In this document: piece after piece, positions 32,914-45,349 of the stretch | Layout: every line of letters starts with the position of its first letter | Position numbering within the stretch: position 1 is the stretch's first letter | Assembly: GCA_950022295.1 (NCBI GenBank) | Contig: OX465597.1 | Location: 400,711,016-400,775,015, forward strand | Source: Bromus sterilis | Lineage: Eukaryota > Streptophyta > Magnoliopsida > Poales > Poaceae | Direction of reading: 5' to 3' | Length of the DNA stretch: 64,000 nucleotides | Program-made: the position numbers and the translations under genes | Notes under the pieces: model-generated | What the model was told of the DNA's origin: nothing | The model's input: only the letters and a program-made list of their open reading frames with translations | The model's database searches: none

Positions 32914-34260
32914 CTTTGCAACATTTGATAACTAAGTTTACTACTCTCCCTGACTCTTTCTCTTTCGGAATGCAAGTGAAGAATAGGAAAATGCCTTCAC
33001 GTTCAAGGTATAGCACACGGATAACCCTATCTCCAGTTTGAAGATTACATTCGTCCACTCTTCACCTCATCCATTAATTAAGAGGTGTTCATCTGAGTAT
33101 GTGCCCCTGAAATTGATATTGTCATGAAATATATGTGTCATCTCAGCATACTCATCCATTAAATCGAGAAAAAGAAATTTTGCAAACTTCTGTTGCAAGA
33201 AAACAAAAAGCAACATGTTAATAGGTCATATGTTTAAGGATCAAACAATATATTGAACATATGTCATTAAATACAATTCTTACTACCCTTTTTCTCAATG
33301 TTGGTCTTGTTCAAGGTGTGCACTACTTGTAAGTAATGTCCATCCTTTGGACCATTCTTATAAGTGCCCACAAGGTTCTCCAGATCATCAACAAATGTGA
33401 CTAGATGCTTTTTCTTCTCCCAAGTAAGTGTGGTTCCTAGAGTTTAATGAGTGTTGTCTAATATCTTTTGACTTGTTCTTGGTGCATGGAAATAAGTTGT
33501 CCAGTAAACCATAATAAAGATGAATTAGTTGAAAATAGCTAATTATTTGGTGTGAAGTAATGTTCATCACCTTTGCTTAAGAAACTTACAAGGAGGAAGT
33601 ACTGGCTTCATGTTTCCCAAATCCACCCAAATGTCACAGTAATCGTTAGAATACATGGTAAGTTTCTTCCATTATATCCACTAATTGGTAAACTTTGCAC
33701 AACCCCCTCCACCCGAACAATCCAAATAGTTTCTCTCTTTTTCATTATGAATTGTGCACTTAAAATAGAATGCACGTTCCATCTAAAGGTAGAAAGTGGC
33801 ACTAGTGTCTTCATCAATGGCTAGCTTAAGCCTATTTAGAAGTGCAAGCCTTGCAAAGCATGGGATTCACTAAAAATAAAAAAATAAAAACTTGTTTAAC
33901 AAAATAAGTGAAACGCTTAATTTTCAATCATACTCAAAAACATATATATCTTCTTTAATTTGAAACCTTTCGAATGTATTATAAAGAAAGTCTTATCATC
34001 GTCCAATCCAACTTAATCGCACAAGTCTCTAGGATCAAAATAATAGGGGCACTTCATTTCCTTTGTTCATATCAACACATATGTTATCATCAACTCGATA
34101 TTGAACTTTTTAGCAAAAATCATGCCAAAATCAACAGAAAATTTTGGCATGATATTTGCTAAAAATAGGACATCGAGTGTTCGAAGTTTGTTGAAAGGGA
34201 ATTAATCAACATTTCGGTAAAAAATATACAACTCATAGATTGTTCCTTGAAAATATTCTT
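32914..34260 (-). pseudogene. Second CACTA-like gene relic
   Basis: Minus-strand remains resemble those at 20700-21400. CDIWVDLGNMKPVLPPCKFLKQ (33650-33585) matches the segment there. Another stretch, KKKHLVTFVDDLENLVGTYKNG near 33410-33330, also reads like an exon. Many stops and frame changes are present. The sequence at 34130-34210 (GCTAAAAATAGGACAT, then GGGAATTAATCAACATTTC) parallels 22780-22850 beside the first relic. The function is not recognised. Confidence 0.4.
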
Positions 34261-34379
34261 TGAATCGAACACAAGTAGTAGAAGTATATCAAAAGTAGAA
34301 TACAAGTAGCAAACAACAATTTTAGTTATATACTACCACATCCATGAGCATAGCATAGTAGCTAGACAGTGGAAATTAT

Positions 34380-34730
34380 AAAAACTAGATGATAACCCAA
34401 ACGTTGCTGCGGGAATTAGTTGCCGCATATATCAATGATATTTGATTATGTCAAATTTAAATATTTATATAAATAACACATGAACCAAAATTTTAAAATA
34501 CATACATCTTATTATATTTTTGATTATGTATAGTTGTAAAATATTTATTGAATATAACGAAAAATATTTTCTCATGCATGATTGCATGTGTTGGTGGGTC
34601 TTATCTCATGCATGGTTGCATGTTGAAGTTTGTCATATTACATCCATAATTGTTGGTGAAGTGGCATGCTTGCATGTTGAGATAAATAAGTTAGTGGGGA
34701 TCACTCTTTTAGGTATATAGGATTAGAACA
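34380..34730. repeat. Small unclassified repetitive element
   Basis: It begins ACTAGATGATAACCCAAACG, with TTGCTGCGGGAA close after, and ends near TTTAGGTATATAGGATTAG, a pair of ends I associate with a short grass element. Non-coding. Limits are approximate. Confidence 0.4.
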
Positions 34731-34734
34731 TCGA

Positions 34735-35110
34735 GTGCATCTTTTTGGAGCTTGATTTTTGAAAAATTCAAAAACATATTTTTGAGTTTCAGAAAAATCT
34801 GAAAAAAGTACACATAAATGTAGAGATGTATACTATATTTCTGAAAAATTTCATGTTGAAATACGCTTTGGCGCAATATGCAAAAAAAGAAAAATTCATG
34901 TACTTTAATAGTGAATAGTACAAGTACTAGAAATACGTGATTTTGTTATTTTTGTATAGCTGGTATACAAATGTATTTCACCTTAAAACTTTGTAGACAA
35001 GTAATATACATCTAATTATTTTTCAAATTTTTGGAAACCTAAAAATTTGATTTTTTAATTTTCAAAATGAAGGGCTCAATGGAGCTCAAGCTTCAAACAC
35101 AATTTCCCTA
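34735..35110. repeat. AT-rich MITE-like inverted repeat
   Basis: The left part GGAGCTTGATTTTTGAAAAA pairs loosely with the inverted right part containing GAGCTC and TTTTGAAAATT. The interior is AT-rich without coding capacity. Class uncertain. Confidence 0.4.
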
Positions 35111-35590
35111 GAACATCCCACTATTGAACATGAGCACCAAAAGTTAACCAGATGTCGAGATCATAAACCAACACTAAGCAAATCCTACCTAATATAATCA
35201 TCATTAATTGGTTTCAGTTTAGAGGACTCCCACAAGAGCAGTGAGAGAAGCGGTTACCCATGAGGTTGATAATCAAAATAAAAAATATGTAATTATTAAT
35301 TGTGGCATTCAATATATATATATACTATACATGCATAACCTAGTAAATAATACATGCCATCTAAGACGATATAATTTCTATAGATGTGTTCCACTGCTCG
35401 TATAAATATATTTTATTTTGTATGTATTTAATACCTTCTTTTTCAAAAATACAATATATGGAAATACATAAATATTATCCTTAAATAGGTCCGCCTTATG
35501 AGTATATATGCCTCTTCTTGTTGCCTTGGCAACATAACTTTACTCTTTTACATCAATCTAGATACTTTGTTTACTATATTCTGAAGGACA
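35111..35590. other. AT-rich non-coding sequence
   Basis: No gene or clear element end. It probably belongs to the second CACTA relic, whose right end may be at 36688. Confidence 0.3.
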
Positions 35591-36264
35591 CACTACTAGA
35601 AAAAATGTTATTAGTGGCGCACTATAGGTGCGCGTATAGTGCGCCACTATTAGCATGCAACTAGAAAAAATTAGTAATGGCACACCTCTGGTGTGCCATT
35701 AGTAATCCAAATACTAATGTCGCATCACCTGGTACGCCATTATATTACTATAGGTGCGCCATTGCTATTTTGAAGTTGGAATCTGGATCTGTATCTAGAT
35801 CAGGATCACGACTTTTTTTCTTTTTTGGGTCGTTTTTGTATTCCAAATTATTTGTCCCGTTCATCTATCCCATTTTTTGTCTCGTTCATCTAGCCTATGG
35901 AGAAAAGGGGGAGTAGCCATGGAGAAAGGGGAGGACGAGGAGCCATGGAGGAGGGGAGGAGGAAGAAGAGCCTTGGAAGAGGAGGATCCATGGAGGAGGA
36001 GGATCCTTGGAGGAGGTGAAGCCATGGAGAAGGAGGAGCCATGGATGAGGGGAGGAGGAAGAAGAGCCTTGGAGGAGGGGAGGAGGAAGAAGAGGTAGGG
36101 AGAAAAGTGAAGAAAAGACGAAGGAGGTAGGTGGGAGGGGTTAATAAAGGGTCTAGTGGATGTACCGTTCCGGACTTAGTAGTGGGGCACCGTGGTGGTG
36201 GTGGGCCACTACTAGTTTTGAAATACTAATGTGTATATTAGGGATAGCCCTTTTTCTCGTAGTG
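35591..36264. mobile_element. Small non-autonomous CACTA element, 674 bp
   Basis: It starts CACTACTAGAAAAAATG and ends as the inverse of CACTACGAGAAAAAGGG, with the 3-bp target duplication ACA at 35588-35590 and 36265-36267. The left subterminal units (GTGGCGCACTATAGGTGCGC) resemble those of 21408-22734, so the two are related. The middle is a purine-rich tandem array (GGAGGAGGGGAGGAGGAAG units, 35930-36110). Confidence 0.85.
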
Positions 36265-36267
36265 ACA

Positions 36268-36688
36268 ATGTTAGTGTCCGTGTCAAAATTTGTGACAATG
36301 TTATCGTGACATGTTATGTTACTTGCACTACTAGGATAATACCGTTGTGTTGCATATTATGATTATGATGATATATATGATGATCGATCATACTATTGTA
36401 TGTGTATGATATGATGAGATTTGTATGTCTATAATATGATGAGATTATTGTATGCATGAAACTATAAAAACTACACAAACAAGTACGGAGAAAATACATA
36501 GAGAAAAATGAAAAACTCTAACAATAGCGCGTGATACAAGAGACGCGCTACTACTAAATATGGTAGCAGTAGCACGGTCTGTCGGGTGCTGTTGGTAACA
36601 GTTGGCTGTAGCAACTTATCGGTAGCGCGAGACCCGCGCTACTACTAATAGTTTACCCACTCTACTGCTAGGATTTCTCATAGTAGTG
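36268..36688 (-). repeat. CACTA right terminus with subterminal units
   Basis: On the minus strand it starts CACTACTATGAGAAATCC at 36688, followed by GTAGCGCGGGTCTCGCGCTA and related units. It may be the right end of the second CACTA relic. A CACTACTAGGATAATACC at 36326 could be a partner end, but the flanking 3 bp (TTG and ATA) disagree. Confidence 0.5.
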
Positions 36689-36801
36689 ATATCCACGTAT
36701 TGATTTGGACCCGTTCGTAAATGAATATTGCGTCTGTTTTAAAAATGATTGTTGAAGATGCCCTAAGAAAATTTAAAGCCCTTAGTATAATTGTTGTTCA
36801 C

Positions 36802-38410
36802 TAATGGCACTGAAATAGTGCTCCTCGTTGGTTACCCCAGGTGGAAGGTTGAGATGTAGCCTAGCAGCAAATTTCACCTAACGTAGAGGATAGGGTTTAT
36901 GTCTCCAGTAGGACTCCGAAGCAACAAGAAGGTGGTGAAGTAAGTGATGCGCCGTCTGAATAGAAAACACTTGCTTTACCTGAACCTGCACACGGCACAA
37001 GTAACTTTGCTCCTAGCGAGTTCAGAGAGATTGTCAATCTCTCTGACCTTATCGTTTACAAAGGATCAAACACACGATGGAAATAGTGATGGTGATTGCA
37101 ACTGAAAGGAAATAAAAGCAATAAAGAGTTGAGGTAAAAATGATGGTGGAAATATGAACCGGGGTCCCATGATGTTCACTAGTGACGTCTCTCTCCCAAA
37201 AGACGATAAAAAAGCTAAGCTGGGTGAACAAACTATAGTTGGGCAATTGACAGAATTATAAACGTACCGCAATGCTAATTATTCCACAAGAAAGTTAAAG
37301 GCTCAAAAGTATGGGCAGTACGCCAAAACAAATAGAAATTTTATTCATCAACATCTACTTACTAATCCTATAGCTTGAGATATCTATCCAGAACATCTTG
37401 CTGGTATTAAGTTGCGAGGCCCACCCAAAGTGTAACCCAAAGCAACAGACAACTGCATTAACAAACTTTGCGTAAGGTAAACAATCCTTGCACCTGTGGT
37501 TACAAGCACCGTTGTTTTCTCCCTGATGGAAACAACACATCCCCTAGTCTCATGTTTCTGTCACTCAAGCTAGACATCGGGGTCATGAACCCACATCGAG
37601 CATAAACGCTCCCTCTTGGAGTTACTATCTACTACTTGGCCAAAATAAAAAGTAATGGAGAACATGGAAGAATTACTCAAGAGCAATATATAAAAGGAGA
37701 ATCAAATATATATAACTCATCACGATCACGATAGAAACAACAGAAAGATTACAAAAGTGCCTTGATTAGATAGGGCAACTCACAAGGGCAAAGAATTGAA
37801 TCACAATATTGGAGAGAAGACATCACATAACTACTGGTCATCGACCCATGGTCCAAGGGGGACTACTCACGGCACATACGGGAAGCGCTCATGGTGGTGG
37901 AGAATCCCCTGAAGGTCAATCCTCCCTCCGGCAGGGTACCGGGACGAGGTCTTCTGGCAATCCCGATCCCGTTATCGCGGCGGCGGCTGAACATAGGTGA
38001 AAATCGCGATGCGGGGGTCTCTTATTAGGGTTTCTGCATCGAGGAGGTAATATAGGCCAAAGGGGGGCACTAGGGGAGGGACCCACCTCTCAGGAGGCCT
38101 TGGGCGCGGCCCCACCCATGGCGCGCCAGGTGGCCGCCTAAGAGGGGGGTGGTCCCTCTCTGGCTGTCCTTTGATGTTCTGGAAGCTTCTGTGATGTTGT
38201 TTTTTTTATATATTTTTTGGGCATTGTAAATATGGGTAAAATCCTGCAATTCACAGACATCAGCAGACAGAATCTGGCACTGGGTGCACTGAGTTAGTAG
38301 GTTAATCCAAATATGTGTAAAAAGGTATGAAAGTGTAGCAAAACACATAGCAATGTCACCCAAATGAGCATGGAACAAGAAGAAATTATAGATACGTTTG
38401 GGACGTATCA
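36802..38410 (-). mobile_element. LTR of a TGATACGTC-type gypsy element (LTR 1, inverted)
   Basis: On the minus strand it starts TGATACGTCCCAAACGTATC at 38410 and ends near AGTGCCATTA at 36802 (normally ATCA). About 1.6 kb, like the other LTRs here. It is not followed by a primer-binding site or internal sequence on either side: the left flank is unrelated and the right flank is LTR 2 in opposite orientation. Confidence 0.8.
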
Positions 38411-40020
38411 CATTGCTATGTGTTTTGCTACACTTTCGTACCTTTTTACACATATTTAGACTAACCTACTAACTCAGTGCACCCAGTGCCAGTTTCTATC
38501 TGCTGATGTCTGTGAATTGCAGGTTTTTACCAATATTTACAGAGACCAAAAAATTCCAACAAAAATATATAAAAAACCAGGGTGACGAAAGCTTCCATAA
38601 TCACCGAAGGAGGGCCAGAGGGGGGCCACCCCCTCCCAAGAGGCCAGGGGGCGCGGCCCCACCCTAGGCCGCGCCACCAGGGCGCCTGGGTGGAGGGGCC
38701 ACCCCCCTGGTGCCCCCTTTGGCTTATATTTACACCCCGTTCCAAAAACCCTCAGGAGGAACCCCACATTGCGATTTTCACCTCTGTTCCGCCGCCTTCT
38801 CGCTTTCAAAGTCGGGAGCACCAGAAGACCTCTTCCCGGCACACTGTCGGAGGGAGGATTGACCTCCGGGAGCTTCTCAACCACCATGAGCGCTTCCCGG
38901 ATGTGCCGCGAGTAGTCCCCCTTGGACCATGGGTCCATGACCAGTAGCTATGTGATGTCTTCTCTCCAATATTGTGCTTCAATTCTTAGCCATTGTGAGG
39001 TGCCCTACATGATCAAGGCATCTATGTAATTTTCTTGTTGTTGCTATGCTGTGTTTGCTGGGATCCGATGGATTATGAGATTATGTTTAGATTGTGATGA
39101 GTTATATATTTGATTCTCCTTTTATATTTTGTTCTTGAGTAATTCTTGCATGTTCTCCATTACTTTTTATTGCTTTAGCCAAGTAGTAGATAGTAACTGC
39201 AAGAGGGAGCGTTATGCTTGATTCTAGGTTCATGCCCTCCGATGTCTAGCTTGAGTGACAGAAACATGAGACTAGGAGATGTGTTGTTGCCACCAGGGAG
39301 AAAACAACGGTGCTTGTAACTGCGGTTTCAAGGATTGTTCCTTGCGCAAAGTTTGTTAATGCAGTTTTTTGTTGCTTTGGGTTTACACTTTGGGTGGGGC
39401 TCGCAACTTAATACCAGCGAGATGTTCTGGATAGATATCCCAAGGTGGATGATTAGTGAGTAGATGCAGTTGGATTACCGTCTACTTGTCTTGGCGTACT
39501 GCCCATACTTTTGAGCCTCTAACTTTCTTTGCAACATAATTAGCATTGTGGTGCGTTTATAATTTTGTCAATTTCCCAGCTGTAATTTTTTCACCAAGCT
39601 TAGCTAATTTATCGTCTTTTGGGAGAGCGACGTCACTAGTGAACATCATGGGACCTCGGTCCATATTTCCACCACTGTTTACACCACAGCTATTTACTGC
39701 TTTATTTCCTTTTAAGTTGCAATCACCATCGTTATTTCCACCGTGCGTTTGACCCTTTGTAAACAAAAAGGCCGGAGAGATTGACAACCTCTTTGAACTC
39801 GTTGGGAGCAAAGTTATTTGTTGCTGTTTGCAAGTCCAGGTCAAGTAAGCAACCTCGGTTGTAAATGGCGCCATTGTTTCCTTGCCACCTACTTGAAGAA
39901 TTCGGAGTCCAACTGGTTGACTCAAACTTTGGTATCTTTGCCAAGGGAAATTTGCTGCTAGGCTACATCATAACCTTCCACTTGGGGTAACCAACGAGGA
40001 GGTGTTATCTACACCCATCA
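38411..40020 (+). mobile_element. LTR 2, 5' LTR of gag-protease element A, missing its first bases
   Basis: It ends ACACCCATCA at 40020, ten bases before the primer-binding site. The first 55 or so bases expected from LTR 1 are absent; it starts directly at CATTGCTATGTGTTTTGC. By eye it is closest to LTR 1 in its first 200 bp. Confidence 0.82.
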
Positions 40021-40030
40021 ATGCAATTTC

Positions 40031-40048
40031 TGGCGCCATTGAAGGGGA
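40031..40048 (+). other. Primer-binding site of element A
   Basis: TGGCGCCATTGAAGGGGA, close to TGGCGCC[A/G]TTGCCGGGGA, the complement of a tRNA-Asp 3' end that is usual for Athila-type elements. Confidence 0.75.
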
Positions 40049-40195
40049 CTCCAATCTTCAAGATAGGGGAGTTGCACACTATCTTTTACCTTTGATTTTT
40101 AGTCTTGTTAGTTTACTTTCTAGTTTTTTCTTTAGAGTCTTATACCAAAGACCACAGAAAAATTAGTTGCTTTGTTCTTGCTTGCCGTTGTTACT

Positions 40196-42240
40196 ATGGG
40201 TGCCACTGAAAACACCAAGTTGTGTGACTTCACTAGTCACAACAACAATGACTTTACTAGCACTCCTATTGCTCCACCTGCCACGTAAGCACCTTCATAT
40301 GAAATCAAACCTGTTTAGCTGAATGTTGTTATGAAAGAACAATTCTCCGGTGCTGGAGATGATGCTGCTTTGCACTTAAATAAATTTTTTGAGCTTTGTG
40401 ATATATAAAAGTGCAAAGAAGTAGATGGTGACATTGTTAAACTTAAGCCTTTTCCTTTCTCCTTGAGAGGAGGAGCTAAGGTGTGGCTTCAATCCTTGCC
40501 TAGGAATAGCATAGATTCTTGGGATAAGTGCAAGGATGCTTTTATTAGGAAGTACTACCCACCTGCTAAGATTATCTAGTTGATAAGTAACATGAATTTT
40601 AAATAACTGGATAATGAACACGTTGCCCATGCTTGGGAATGCATGAAAACTCTTGTTAAGAATTTCCCTTCACATGGTTTGACTACTTGGATGGTTATCC
40701 AGACTTTCTATGCAGGATTTAACTTTACCTCACGGAATCTATTGGACTCGGCCGCGGGAGGAACCTTCATGTCAACTACAGTTGGTGCTGCCACGAAGCT
40801 ATTCGACGAGATGATGACAAATTATTCTCAATGGCACACCGAAAGTGCTCCAACAGGTAGGAAGGTAAACTCGGTTGAGGAGATCTCCACTTTAAATGAA
40901 AAGGTTGGCATGATCATGTCTTTAATTACTAAGCAAGCTCCTATGGATCCTCATGATGTTCCTTTAAATTCTTTGGTTGCTCAAGAAAGAGAGCAAGTTG
41001 ATGTTAATTTTATTTCTAGGAACAACTTTAATAATAATTCTTATAGGAGTAATTTTTGTAGCAAAAATCCTAGACCATTCCCATCCAACAAATATGGGAA
41101 CAACAACATTTATCCTAGCACCAAAAACTCTACTTCTTAATTAGAGAGCATGCTTACGGACTTTATCACTTCTAAAAAAACCTTCAATAAGAGTGCAGAA
41201 GAGAAATTAGAAAAACTAGATAGTCTCTCTTTGAAGGTAGACAACATAGCCCATGATATAGAGATGCTTAAAATTAGAACTTCTCCCCTTGAGGAAAGGA
41301 AAACTACACCCATGAATGCTATTCAAGTGCAAATTAATGAGAACATTAGAATGCTAGCCAAACTTAAGGATATATGCGCTAGAGAAATAGAATAGGAAGA
41401 TAGGATTAAGAGCCTTCCTACTCACACTACTATAGCCACTATACAAGTTGTTGAGGGTCTCAAAACTTTTAGCACCCAACACATCCCTAGTCCCAATGGA
41501 CCTATTAATGGTGATGATAATACATAAACTTTATGACAAGAAGGTCCCATGAACTTAGATACTACCAAGAGAATGAACTTAGATGACATCACCACCACTT
41601 TAATTAATGGTAGTGATCTTGATTTTGATAATGGTAGTATTTCTGAAGTTATCACTTTTTTGCAAAGAATGGCTAAAGACCACCACACTAGTACACTTAA
41701 CATTGCCTTCACCGTGCATATGACCAATTCTCTTATCAAAGCTAGGGATGAGAATCTCAAGTTAGAGACTGCTATTCCTAGAAAACGAGAAGATGGTTGG
41801 GATCCTATGGTCAAAATTAAATTGAATAATTTATCTTGCTTTGCCTTATGTGATGTTCGAGCTAGTGCCTCCGTTTTACCCGAAAGAATGTATGATATGC
41901 TTGAATTGAAACCTTTTGATCCATGTTCTTTTGGTGTTCGTCTTGTTGATTCTTCCGTAAAGAAATCTTTAGGGAGGATTGATGATGTTCTTATTGTTTT
42001 CGATGATAATTATGTTCCCGTTGATTTTCTTGTCATGGACATTGAGTGTGATCCCTCATGTCCACATATTTTGGGACGTCCTTTTCTCCGCACCGTTGGT
42101 GCTATCATTGACATGAAATAAGGGACTATTAGATTCCAATTCCCCCTCAAAAAGGGAATGGAACACTTCCCTCAAAAGAAGATTACGTTACCTTATGAGT
42201 CCGGTACACGGGCAAGTTATTCTTTTGAAGTTGATAAAAC
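40196..42240 (+). pseudogene. Gag-protease of element A
   Basis: A single reading frame from ATG 40196 keeps register to 42121 but has ten stops (40286, 40316, 40406, 40577, 40604, 41138, 41393, 41525, 41534, 42119). The gag core is visible as LRGGAKVWLQSLPRNSIDSW and LTTWMVIQTFY. A helical region (EEKLEKLDSLSLKVDNIAHD) follows, then an aspartic protease with the active-site region ALCDVRASASVLP, where Gly of the D-x-G motif has become Arg; element B keeps CDVGAS. Fold segments DDNYVPVDFLVMDI and ILGRPFLRTVGAIIDMK end the protease. The protein would have formed particles; enzymes must come from other elements. Confidence 0.85.
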
Positions 42241-43852
42241 TTGATCTTTTTGCATCATGCCTAGCTAAAAGGCATAAAAGAAAGCGCTTATTGGGAGGCA
42301 ACCCAAAATGTTTTTTACTTTCAGTTTTAGTGGTCTTGATTCTTGTTACTACTGTAGCAACATCATTGTATCTTTATTTTCAAGCTTTGTGCCAAGTTTT
42401 AGCCTCCGATTGCAAGAAAGTTCAAAATTTGTGACATGCTGTCCAGAAACAGATTCAATATGCTTGACGGAAAAATTATCCAAAAATCACAAGATCATAT
42501 TTTTGATCTAAAGTTTTTTGACAGTATTCTCTATAAAATTAGCTTTCTGGCGTATGTTCTGAGTTTTTTGATTTGAGTTGCAGAAGTACCCCAAAACAAT
42601 TATTTACTACCTGCTGGTATGTTTTTTCACAGATTCTGCCACGTTTTGCGTTTTCACCGTTTTGAAAATCTTAAGCTTGCTTTTTCTTTGCAAAAATCTT
42701 TTTGGAAATCATGAGAACAGTAGCTCTTCATGAAAATCTTTATTTCTAGTGGAGAAAAATTATGTTATTATGGGTACTAACCACTCTAATCAGCTTATGA
42801 TGAGTTTCGTATGAAGGGAGTTTTCAAGTATGCGAAGGAAGATGATGAAAGAAGATCCGGTAGTGTCACACGCTCAAGCTTGGGGATGCCCCCATGCAAC
42901 CCCAAGAAATATTTAAGGTGACTCAAGCATCTAAGCTTGGGGATTCCCCCGTGCATCCCCTTCTCCATCAACAATCATCAATTCGTCCTTCTCCATGCTA
43001 TATTTTTATCTCTTCATGTGTTATGTGCTATGCTTGGAGCATCTCGCTCTTTACTTTTTAGGTTGTTTTAGTTTTGCTTTCTTTTCATAAAAAGTTGGAC
43101 CCTAGAATTCATTGTTTGGGAGAGAAACACACTCCACTTCACCCTAGAACACAACATAGGTTTGCATGCTTATCTTTGATTTTGTGTGTGTTCTTTATCT
43201 TTTCGTAGCTGCTGTCATGCTTAGCTCTTCGTTTTCATGATTATATTTTTAAGAGCTTTATTTAGGTTGTTGCCTTTGTAACTTTCTTGAGTTATCATGC
43301 TTATCTTATTTAGAGAGTTGGTTTGTTGCACTGAGTTGTGTGTATTGCATGACTAGATAATTAAGGTTGCTATTATAAGTGTTGTAGTAAGCTGCAATAG
43401 TTTTGAGGTATTGATTTGAGTAATGTTTGGAATTTTGGTGCCAAGAGCTTGAGCCTATTAGTGATAGGTGTCGTATTTTGGACAATCCGTGTTTATTTTC
43501 GAAAACTACAAAAAATAGTTGAGAACTCTAGCTACTAGATGGATCGCTAACCTCTGGAGGGGTTGGAATATATAGAGTACCCTCACGTACCATGGGTCGA
43601 GGATTCGCAAGGATAACCAAACCCCCATACACTCCTCCTCGGGGTACTTGTCTCTTTGTGAACCTCCTGATTATATAGGGAGTTACCGATAATAAGTGCA
43701 TGAGTTCTTCGTACTAATGCGAGTATTTGATTGCTGGCACATCCAACTTCCATATTTTGCTAGCATCTTTGGTACCGTGCATTGCCCTTCCTCATCTTGA
43801 GAGTTGGTGCAAACTTCGCCGGTGGATCCAAACCCTTGGCATGATACGCTTT
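42241..43852 (+). other. Non-coding internal tail of element A
   Basis: It starts with the conserved AAAAGGCATAAAAGAAAGCG leader and AT-rich sequence. It includes two copies of AAGCTTGGGGAT-type motifs (near 42885 and 42935) and the block CTAGCTACTAGATGGATC. No coding frame is found. It has counterparts at 43853-45340 (inverted) and 60443-61340 (same strand). Confidence 0.65.
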
Positions 43853-45349
43853 GATGCACCGGCGAAGTATGCTCCAACTCTCAAGGTGAGAAAGGGCAAT
43901 GCACAGTACCGAAGAGGCTAGCAAAATATCGGAAGGTGGAAGTGCCAACAATCGAATACTCGCATTAGTCCGAAGAACTCATGGACTTATTGTCGGTAAC
44001 TCTTTATCCAATCGGGAGGATCACAAAGAGACGAGTACCACGAGGAGGAATGTATGGGGGTTTGTTTATACTTGCGCATCCTCGACCCATGGTACGTGAG
44101 GGTACTCTATATATTCCAACCCCTCCAGAGGTTAGCGATCCATCTAGTAGCTAGAGTTCTCAACTAATTTTTGTAGTTTTTGAAAATAAGGAAGGATTGC
44201 CCAAAATACAACACATATCACTAATAGGCTCAAGCTCTTGGCACCTTGATATCCAAACATTACTCTGATCAATACCTCAAAACTATTGCAGGTTACTACT
44301 ACACTTGTAATAGCAACCTTAATTAACTACTCATGCAAGACACACAACTCAGTGCAACAAGCTAAATCTCTAAACAAGATAAACATGAAGGCTCAAGAGA
44401 GTTCCTAGAACAACCTAAACAAAATCACTTAAAAATATAAGCATAAAAACTAAAAGCTAAGCATGACAACAACTACGAAAAGATATAGAACACACACAAA
44501 AAGAAAGATAAGCATGCAAGCCTATGTTGTGTTCTATGGTGGAGTGGAGCGTGTTTCTGTGCCAAAAAATGAAGGCTAGGGTCCAACTTGTTATGAACAG
44601 CAAGAAAAACTAAAACAAACTAAAAATTAAAGAGCGAGACACTCCAAGTCTAGCACATAACATCTGAAGCGATAAAAATATAGTATGGAGAAGGATGAAC
44701 TGATGATTGTTGACTGAGAAGGGGATGCATGAGGGCATCCCCAAGCTTAGATGCTTGAGTCTCCTTGGATATTTCTTGGGGTGCATGGGGGCATCCCCAA
44801 GCTTGAGCGCTTGACACTCCCGAATCTTCTGTCATCATCTTTCTTCGCATACTTGAAAACTCCCTTCATACGAAACTCATCATAAGCTGATTAGAGTAGT
44901 TAGTACCCATGATAAAATATTTTTTTCTCTACTGGATATAAAGATATTCCTGAATAGATACTGTTTCTCAATATTACCAAAAAAAATTGCAAAGAAAAAG
45001 AAAGCTTAAGGTTTGCAAAATGAAGAAAACGCAAAACGTGGCAGAATCTGTGAAAAACAGACCACCGGGTAGTAAATTATATTTTTCGGGGTACTTCTGA
45101 AACTCAAATAAAAAAACTCAGAACAGATGCACGAAAGCCAATTGTATAGAGCACGCTGTCAAAAAAATTCAGATAAAAAAGATGACCTGATGATTTATAG
45201 CCAATTTTTCCGTCAAGGGGACATAATCTGTTTCCGGATAGCGTGTCACAACTTTTGAACTTTCTTACAATCGGAGGCTAAAACTTGGCACAAAGCTTGA
45301 AAATAAAGATACAATGATTTTGCTACAGTAGTAACAAGCATTAAGCCCA
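43853..45349 (-). other. Non-coding internal tail of element B
   Basis: Inverted counterpart of 42241-43852 with the same order of motifs. No coding frame. Confidence 0.65.

Larger units (their letters stand above)
38411..43852 (+). mobile_element. Non-autonomous gypsy element A (gag-protease only), 3' part missing
   Basis: Order: LTR 2, primer-binding site, gag, protease, long non-coding tail. No reverse transcriptase, RNase H or integrase is present, although the tail region is continuous with that of other copies in this window (60443-61340). The element stops at about 43853, where it meets element B in opposite orientation. The likely lineage is Athila, from primer site and gag type. Confidence 0.8.

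Noticed and set aside
35877..36098. Glu/Gly/Arg-rich frame
   Set aside because: Product of a purine-rich tandem array inside a small CACTA.
36326..36688. A 363-bp CACTA element with CACTACTA at both ends
   Set aside because: The 3-bp flanks differ (TTG and ATA) and the inverted ends match only in short stretches; kept only as a right terminus.
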